A stretch of 38,981 nucleotides of DNA from an uncultured Paracoccus sp. (GTDB lineage Bacteria > Pseudomonadota > Alphaproteobacteria > Rhodobacterales > Rhodobacteraceae). Below are positions 34,053 through 38,981 of this stretch, one piece after another. Positions within the stretch are counted from its first letter, which is position 1. Each line of letters begins with the position of its first letter. The position numbers and the translations under genes are program-made. The DNA lies in the NCBI GenBank assembly GCA_934533075.1, contig CAKTBJ010000029.1, positions 1-38,981 of the forward strand. Reading direction: 5' to 3'. The notes beneath the pieces are model-generated. The model did not search any database, had not been told where the DNA came from, and saw only the letters and a program-made list of their open reading frames with translations.

Positions 34053-34105
34053 CGCGTCGGGGTGGCCATCGAGGCCACCCCGACGCGCTGCACCTGACGG
34101 TGCAG
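34053..34105. terminator. Two adjacent hairpins between convergent genes
   Basis: CGCGTCGGGGTGGCC (34053-34067) and GGCCACCCCGACGCG (34073-34087) form a 15-bp perfect stem around ATCGA. A second stem, CTGCACC-TGAC-GGTGCAG, follows at 34088-34105. They lie between the ends of the CoA-binding gene and the puuB-like gene, so they probably end transcription from both sides, without T-tracts. Confidence 0.6.
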
Positions 34106-34136
34106 CCGGCACGGCACCGATGGGTTCGCCCCGGCC

Positions 34137-35444
34137 CTAGACCCCCAGCCGATCGCGCAGCGCGAACCAGCCCATCCCCGCCACCAGCAGCGGCCAGCGC
34201 AGCGCCGGCCCGCCGGGAAAGGCCGGCATCGGCAGCGCGGCCATCGTGTCGAAGCCCTCGGCCTGGCCCATGACCGCCTGCGCCATCAGCCGCCCGGCCA
34301 GCGTCGCCATCGCCACGCCATGCCCCGAATACCCGCCGGCGGCGAGGCAGTTCGGCGCCGGACGCAGAAAGCAGGGCATGCGGTTGCGGGTGATCGCCAG
34401 CGTGCCGCCCCAGGCATGGGTGATCGCCACGTCGCGCAGGCCCGGATAGATCCGCAGCATCGGCCGGCGCACCACCGAAGCGATGTCGCGGGGAAAGCGA
34501 TAGCCCAGCGTCTCGCCGCCGCCGAACAGCAGCCGCCCATCATCCGACAGCCGCCAGTAGTTCACCACGAATTGCGTGTCGTAGACGGCGATGTCGCGGG
34601 TCAGCACCTCGGCCGCCCGCGCGCCCAAAGGCTCGGTGGCGATGATGTAGTTGTTGATCGGCATGACCCGCGCCGCCATGCGCCGGTCCAGCCCGCCCAG
34701 ATAGCCATTGGCGGCCAGGATCACCTGGTCGCAGGTGACGCTGCCGGTCTCGGCATGAACCACGCTCGTCCCGCTGGCGGTGCCGTGGTCGATGCGCGTG
34801 ACCAGCGTTTCCTCGTGGATCACCGCCCCCGCCGCCTCGGCCAGCCGCGCCAGCCCCAGCGCGAGGTTCAGCGGGTGCAGATGCCCGGCGCCGTGGTCGA
34901 TGTCGCCGCCGACGAACCGGCCCGAGGGCACCAGCGCCCGCAGCCCGTCGCGGTCCAGCGGCTCGACCTGCGCATAGCCGTAGTCGCGGGCCAGCGTCTC
35001 GGCGTTCTCATGCGCCTCGCGGACCTCGGCCGCCGTCCGCGCCGCATGGGCGATGCCGTCATGCACCGGCACGCCGGCTTGCGCGGCCAGCCGCCGGGTC
35101 AGCGCCTTGGCCTCCTCGCCCATGTCCCACAGCCGCCGCGCCGGCGCGCGGCCAAAGGCGGCCGCCATCGCCGCCACGTCCAGCCGCTGCCCGGAACCCA
35201 GCTGCCCGCCATTGCGGCCCGAGGCGCCGAAACCGGCCCGATGCGCCTCCAGCAGCACCACGCGGCGCCCGGCCTCGGCCAGATGCAGCGCCGCCGACAG
35301 GCCGGTATAGCCGCCCCCCACCACCGCCACATCGGCCCGCACCGCGCCGCGCAGGGCGGGCCGCTGCGGCGCCGGGTCGCGGGTCGCGGCGTAATAGCTG
35401 GCCGGATACGCCCCGCGCCGGTCGTTGGCGAACAGCAGGTTCAT
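34137..35444 (-). CDS. PuuB-like FAD-dependent amine oxidoreductase
   Basis: This 435-residue flavoprotein is of the DAO family. The dinucleotide-binding VAVVGGGYTGLSAALHLAEAG (about residues 39-59, read in parts) is followed by ASGRNGGQLGSGQ, and the C-terminal GYSGHGVAMATLAGRLMA contacts FAD. It resembles gamma-glutamylputrescine oxidase PuuB, which oxidises gamma-glutamylated putrescine to the aldehyde with hydrogen peroxide. The ATG at 35444 overlaps the stop of the glutamine-synthetase-like gene (ATGA), supporting a joint pathway. The exact amine is not proven. Confidence 0.88.
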   Translation of the reverse strand: MNLLFANDRRGAYPASYYAATRDPAPQRPALRGAVRADVAVVGGGYTGLSAALHLAEAGRRVVLLEAHRAGFGASGRNGGQLGSGQRLDVAAMAAAFGRAPARRLWDMGEEAKALTRRLAAQAGVPVHDGIAHAARTAAEVREAHENAETLARDYGYAQVEPLDRDGLRALVPSGRFVGGDIDHGAGHLHPLNLALGLARLAEAAGAVIHEETLVTRIDHGTASGTSVVHAETGSVTCDQVILAANGYLGGLDRRMAARVMPINNYIIATEPLGARAAEVLTRDIAVYDTQFVVNYWRLSDDGRLLFGGGETLGYRFPRDIASVVRRPMLRIYPGLRDVAITHAWGGTLAITRNRMPCFLRPAPNCLAAGGYSGHGVAMATLAGRLMAQAVMGQAEGFDTMAALPMPAFPGGPALRWPLLVAGMGWFALRDRLGV

Positions 35445-36796
35445 ACGTTCAGCAGCAGATGCTCGCGCTCCCACGGGCTGATGACCTGCTGGAATTCCGC
35501 GTATTCGTTGCGCTTGACGGATTCGTAGACATCCATGAACTCGGACCCCAGCACCTCGCGCATGGGCTGGCTGTCCGACATGGTGTCCAGCGCCACCGCC
35601 AGCGTCTTGGGCAATTCGTCGTCGCCGATATAGGCATCGCCCAGGCATTCCGGGCGCGGCTGCAATTTCTGCTTCAGGCCCAGATAGCCGGTGGCGAGGC
35701 TGGCCGCCAGGCCCAGATAGGGGTTGCAATCCATCCCGGCGAGGCGGTTCTCGACCCGCCGCGCCTCGGGACCGGAGATCGGCACCCGCAGCCCGGTGGT
35801 GCGATTGTCGCGGCCCCATTCCAGATTGATCGGCGCCGCGAAATCAGGGACATAGCGGCGATAGCTGTTGACATAGGGCGCCAGCAGCGCCACCGCCGCC
35901 GGCAGGTGGGTCTGCATCCCGGCGATGAAATGCAGGAACTCGGACGTCTCCATCCCCTTCTCGTCGGAAAAGATGTTGCGCCCCGTCTTCGCGTCCACCA
36001 CCGAATGGTGGATATGCATGGCGCTGCCCGGCTCGCCCTCGATGGGCTTGGCCATGAAGGTGGCGTAACAGTCGTGGCGAAGCGCGGCCTCGCGGATCAG
36101 GCGCTTGAAATAGAAGATCTCGTCGGCCAGCCGCACCGGATCGCCGTGGGCGAGGTTGATTTCCACCTGACCGGCGCCGCCCTCCTGAAGGATGCCGTCG
36201 ATCTCGAATCCCTGTGCCTCGGCGAAATCATAGATGTCGTCGATCACCTTGCCGTATTCGTCCACCGCCGACAGCGAATAGGCCTGTTTCGCCGCCGCCC
36301 TGCGGCCCGAGCGCCCCATCGGCGGCTGCACCGGCTGGTTGGGGTCGATGTTGCGGGCGACCAGGAAGAACTCCATCTCCGGGGCGACGATGGGGCGCCA
36401 GCCCTCGGCCTCGTAAAGCGACACGATGCGCCGCAGCACGTTGCGGGGCGAGGCGGCGACCGGGTTGCCCTGCTGGTCGTAACAGTCGTGGATGACCTGA
36501 AGCGTCCAGTCCGCCGTCCAGGGCGCCGCCGTGGTGGTCGAGAAATCCGGCTTCAGCACCATGTCCGGCTCGGTAAAGGCGCCCACGGGGTTGTCGGCCC
36601 ATTCGCCGGTGATGGTTTGCAGGAAGATGCTGTTGGGCAGGAAGAAGCTTTCCTGCTTGGCGAATTTCGAGGCCGGCATCGCCTTGCCGCGCGCCACGCC
36701 CGCGATGTCGGGGACGATGCATTCCACCTCGTCGAGGCGGCGGCCCTCGACATAGTCGCGGGCGGCTTGGGGCGCGCTTTGCAGCCAGGGCGGCAT
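35441..36796 (-). CDS. PuuA-like gamma-glutamyl-polyamine synthetase
   Basis: This 451-residue protein of the glutamine synthetase superfamily has the catalytic-domain segments APEMEFFLV, GQVEINLAHGDP, MHIHHSVVDAKTG and NRTTGLRVPISGPEARRVENRLAG in parts. It lacks the tyrosine adenylylation segment of true GlnA. It best fits the PuuA group, which ligates glutamate to putrescine using ATP. Its stop overlaps the PuuB-like gene. The amidotransferase gene lies 49 bp upstream. Together they suggest polyamine catabolism; a role in another amine's glutamylation is possible. Confidence 0.88.
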   Translation of the reverse strand: MPPWLQSAPQAARDYVEGRRLDEVECIVPDIAGVARGKAMPASKFAKQESFFLPNSIFLQTITGEWADNPVGAFTEPDMVLKPDFSTTTAAPWTADWTLQVIHDCYDQQGNPVAASPRNVLRRIVSLYEAEGWRPIVAPEMEFFLVARNIDPNQPVQPPMGRSGRRAAAKQAYSLSAVDEYGKVIDDIYDFAEAQGFEIDGILQEGGAGQVEINLAHGDPVRLADEIFYFKRLIREAALRHDCYATFMAKPIEGEPGSAMHIHHSVVDAKTGRNIFSDEKGMETSEFLHFIAGMQTHLPAAVALLAPYVNSYRRYVPDFAAPINLEWGRDNRTTGLRVPISGPEARRVENRLAGMDCNPYLGLAASLATGYLGLKQKLQPRPECLGDAYIGDDELPKTLAVALDTMSDSQPMREVLGSEFMDVYESVKRNEYAEFQQVISPWEREHLLLNV

Positions 36797-36845
36797 GGGA
36801 TGTTCCCTTGTTGTCTTTCTGCCGGCCGGCCCGCCGGCGCGGGGG

Positions 36846-37538
36846 TCAGGATGCCTTGTCCAGTCGCGCGCGCGGCGCCTTGAGGAAGGCCTCGATCCGG
36901 TCGGCGACGGGCTGGCTGTCGGCGGCGCCGCGCCGGGCGCGGGCCTGGTCCAGCAGCGGCTCGGGCACGGTCCCGCCGCGATGCGCGATCAGCCCGTCGA
37001 TCACCACGTCGGAGAATTCGGGATGCGGCTGCACGGTCAGCGCGCGGTCGCCATAGACCAGCACGGCGTTCTCGCAGAACGCATTGCCCCCGGCCACGCG
37101 GGCATCGGGGGGCAGTTCCACCACCTGGTCCTGATGCCAGGCGTTCAGGGTCATGGTCGCCCCGTCGATCCGGTAATCCTGCGCGCCGACCGCCCAGCCG
37201 CCGGGAAACTTCGCCACCTTGCCGCCCAGGGCCTGCGCCACGATCTGGTGGCCGAAGCAGATGCCGACCAGCGGCACACCCTCGGCATAGGCGCGGCGGA
37301 TGAACGCCTCCAGCGGCGGGATGAAGGCGTGATCCTCGTAAACGCCGTGCCGCGAGCCAGTCAGCAGCCAGCCATCGGCGTCATGGATGCTGGCCGGAAA
37401 CTCCATCGCCTCGACGTGATACGAGGTGAAATCAAAGCCCCGTCCGGCCAGCAGGCGGGCGAACATGTCGTCGTAATCGCCCAGGCTGCCGCGCAGCACC
37501 TCCGGCGACTGGCCGCATTTCAGAATGCCGATCTTCAT
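36846..37538 (-). CDS. Class I glutamine amidotransferase-like protein
   Basis: This 230-residue protein has the glutaminase triad of class I amidotransferases: C94 in VGICFGHQIVAQALGG, and H172 and E174 in TVQPHPEF. LLTGSRHGVYED forms the oxyanion-side strand. It resembles the GMP-synthase-like amidotransferase group rather than PuuD, whose motif differs. In this operon it could hydrolyse a gamma-glutamyl product (the PuuD step) or donate ammonia, which is inference. The frame is open upstream to 37976, but the ATG at 37538 gives the standard MKIGILKCG opening. Confidence 0.85.
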   Translation of the reverse strand: MKIGILKCGQSPEVLRGSLGDYDDMFARLLAGRGFDFTSYHVEAMEFPASIHDADGWLLTGSRHGVYEDHAFIPPLEAFIRRAYAEGVPLVGICFGHQIVAQALGGKVAKFPGGWAVGAQDYRIDGATMTLNAWHQDQVVELPPDARVAGGNAFCENAVLVYGDRALTVQPHPEFSDVVIDGLIAHRGGTVPEPLLDQARARRGAADSQPVADRIEAFLKAPRARLDKAS

Positions 37539-37603
37539 GGCCCGCAACCCCGTGTCGAGATGCGCCAAGCCTAAGGTCGCGGGCGCCTTGCCGCAAGGGG
37601 GGC

Positions 37604-38194
37604 CTATGCGGGGATCAGCCGTGCCGCCAGCCTCAGCCCGTGGCTGGCATCGCGCGCCGCCGCGGACAGCACCGGGTCGTAGGCGGCGCGGATCAGCGCC
37701 GCCAGCGCCGGGCTGGGCACGATCTCGCGCGCCCAGGTCAGCAGGGAATTCATCGCCGTGGCCTCGGCCAGCGGGCCGGGATGGGCCTGCGCGCGCACCC
37801 CGCCGAGACTGAGGAAGGTGAAGCAGGCGCGGATGGCGCCGGCCTCGTCGAAGCGGAACAGGCGATAGCTGTCGGCCCCCTGCCCCATCAGCCGCGCCGG
37901 CAGGTCGGGCAGCCCGGTCATGCGGTCCAGATCGGGCAGCCCCGCCAGTTCGGCCCAGTCGCGGACGGCAAAGCACAGCCAGTTCGCGCCGCTGTCGGGA
38001 TCGGTCTCGGCCAGCGGATGCCCGGCATGGCGCAGCGCCGCCGTCAGCGCCCCGCGAAAGATGGCAAGGCTTTCATCGGCCAGGCCGAAGATCACCGGCG
38101 CCACCGGGCGCCCCCAGCGCGCGCAGAGGAAACGCCCGTCGGCCCCGGTGAACAGGGCGGCGATGGTCTCGGGGGTGAGGGCCTCGGGCTGCAT
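37604..38194 (-). CDS. Conserved hypothetical protein
   Basis: This 196-residue soluble protein has no signal peptide or membrane segment. It opens TPETIAALFTGADGRFLCARWGRPVAPVIFGL. It contains GANWLCFAVRDWAEL and ends in an Ala/Leu-rich helical stretch. I do not recognise a named family. Clean coding character, an ATG start and placement 65 bp upstream of the amidotransferase gene on the same strand support a real gene, possibly in the same transcript. No function can be assigned. Confidence 0.75.
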   Translation of the reverse strand: MQPEALTPETIAALFTGADGRFLCARWGRPVAPVIFGLADESLAIFRGALTAALRHAGHPLAETDPDSGANWLCFAVRDWAELAGLPDLDRMTGLPDLPARLMGQGADSYRLFRFDEAGAIRACFTFLSLGGVRAQAHPGPLAEATAMNSLLTWAREIVPSPALAALIRAAYDPVLSAAARDASHGLRLAARLIPA

Positions 38195-38230
38195 GGTGCC
38201 GCAATAGGGCCTGGGGGCGGCGAGGTCCAG

Positions 38231-38273
38231 AGGGGGCGCGGGCGCCCCCTCCCCCGGCGGTCAGGCCGCCGGG
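38231..38273 (-). terminator. Paired hairpins after the DUF1203 gene
   Basis: AGGGGGCGC-gg-GCGCCCCCT (38231-38250) and CCCGGCGG-tcagg-CCGCCGGG (38253-38273) are adjacent perfect stems in the 159-bp gap between the DUF1203 gene and the hypothetical gene. They could end or attenuate transcription; no T-tract is present. Confidence 0.45.
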
Positions 38274-38353
38274 CGGGCGATTGCGCGCAGCCCGCCCCGC
38301 CCCCCCGCCGGACGACCACGGCAAGGCCGGCCTGCATCGCGGCCGGCAGCCGT

Positions 38354-38815
38354 CTAGCCGCGCTCGACCCGGCAGAAGAAGCAGTTGTTCGTGGCCGAGC
38401 GGACATGCACGAAGGCGGTTTCCGGGTCGGCCAGCAGTTCCTCGCAGCGGGCGGCGATCTGCGGCGTCGGGGTGACGGCGCCGGTGCCGTAGCGGATGCG
38501 CTCGTCGGCGCCGTAGGCGCGGGTGATGTATTGCGGCGCGGTGAAGACGGCGGGCAGTGCGGTGCCGCCGCCGCGCGGGGTATCGTCGGTGCGGACGAAG
38601 ACCGGCCCGGTCTCGGTATAGGGGTTGAGACCGTCGAAGGGGCGATGGGCGACGACGACATAGCCGGCACCGGGCGGCACGAGCGTCAGGGAATACCGGC
38701 AGGGGATGGTCTCGCCGGTTGCCGCGATGCGGTGCTCGGGCGGATTGCCATAGGCGTCGGGGCCGAGGCGCAGGGCGCGGGCGGTTTCGGTCGTCAGGGC
38801 GATGAAGCGGATCAT
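38354..38815 (-). CDS. DUF1203 domain protein
   Basis: This 153-residue protein opens MIRFIALTTETARALRLGPDAYG. It carries PCRYSLTLVPPGAGYVVVAHRPF in parts, NPYTETGPVFV, and a late HVRSATNNCFFCRVERG with two cysteines. This pattern fits DUF1203 (PF06718), a family without known function. The frame is open to 38929, but the ATG at 38815 gives the family start. It is the last gene in the window; 166 bases follow without a recognised gene. Confidence 0.85.
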   Translation of the reverse strand: MIRFIALTTETARALRLGPDAYGNPPEHRIAATGETIPCRYSLTLVPPGAGYVVVAHRPFDGLNPYTETGPVFVRTDDTPRGGGTALPAVFTAPQYITRAYGADERIRYGTGAVTPTPQIAARCEELLADPETAFVHVRSATNNCFFCRVERG

Positions 38816-38960
38816 TCGGGCCTCCGGTTGATGGATGGCCCTCGATGGCATGGCGGCGAGGGCGGCGGGACGCAGGAACGGGCGTCGCATTCGGGAAAGA
38901 CGCGATCCGCTCTCGCATCCCCTCCCCAACTGCGCACCTTGCAGGGTGAGACCGTCCCCC

Positions 38961-38981
38961 CTGCGCCCCTGCGGGGCTTGG
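38961..38981. repeat. Second copy of the short palindromic element, at the window edge
   Basis: It matches 22499-22519 at 19 of 21 positions. It may continue beyond the window. Confidence 0.35.

Overview
The window looks like core chromosome of a high-GC alphaproteobacterium of the Rhodobacterales, most likely Paracoccus or a close relative. The evidence is a norCBQDEF denitrification cluster, the dusB-ntrBC-ntrYX block with NtrC/NtrX proteins lacking GAFTGA, an ffh-GNAT-chorismate mutase-rpsP-rimM-trmD-rplS order, a cysteine-free L31 and a CIRCE-controlled groESL. Genus assignment is inference from protein resemblance and gene order. No rRNA, tRNA, CRISPR array, insertion sequence or prophage was recognised. 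Layout, left to right. (1) 38-5587, minus strand: nitric oxide reductase operon norC-norB-norQ-norD-norE-norF, with an NNR/FNR-type box upstream of norC. The same box also faces a small divergent membrane-protein gene at 5715-5978. (2) 6290-13548, plus strand: dusB, then two nitrogen two-component pairs, ntrB-ntrC and ntrY-ntrX. The NtrC ATPase domain is strikingly degenerate. A glycolipid-binding-domain gene follows. (3) 14599-20440, plus strand: translation and secretion genes ffh, three tandem GNAT acetyltransferases, chorismate mutase, rpsP, rimM, trmD, rplS and rpmE, mostly joined by ATGA overlaps. (4) 20513-22389: an rRNA methyltransferase with a disordered basic N-terminus, and a Tat-exported YHS protein. 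(5) 22727-24705, minus strand: groL and groS, with a promoter plus CIRCE, and a divergent TraB/GumN gene. (6) 25988-26686, minus strand: an unrecognised Gly/Ala-rich membrane protein, with a 20-bp tandem repeat carrying Shine-Dalgarno copies in its leader. (7) 26985-33912, plus strand: manganese pyrophosphatase, HAD phosphatase, class II aldolase, ribF, ycgN-like gene, threonine aldolase, a structured intergenic region with a candidate small RNA, and a CoA-binding protein. (8) 34137-38815, minus strand: puuB-like and puuA-like polyamine genes, a class I glutamine amidotransferase, a conserved hypothetical gene and a DUF1203 gene. How the genes work together: the nor operon makes and assembles the membrane enzyme that reduces nitric oxide to nitrous oxide. 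NtrBC/NtrYX are expected to adjust nitrogen metabolism, and in related organisms NtrYX also influences respiration. The ffh-to-rpmE block serves protein targeting, ribosome assembly and tRNA/rRNA modification. The puu-like block would catabolise putrescine or a similar amine through gamma-glutamyl intermediates. A dispersed palindromic repeat (core GGTGCGTG...CACGCACC) occurs in at least three intergenic regions. The most unusual spots are the NNR-box-linked small gene, the degenerate NtrC, the repeat-leader membrane gene, the palindrome family, and the 33129-33439 region with paired DnaA-box-like sites and a terminated structured transcript candidate.
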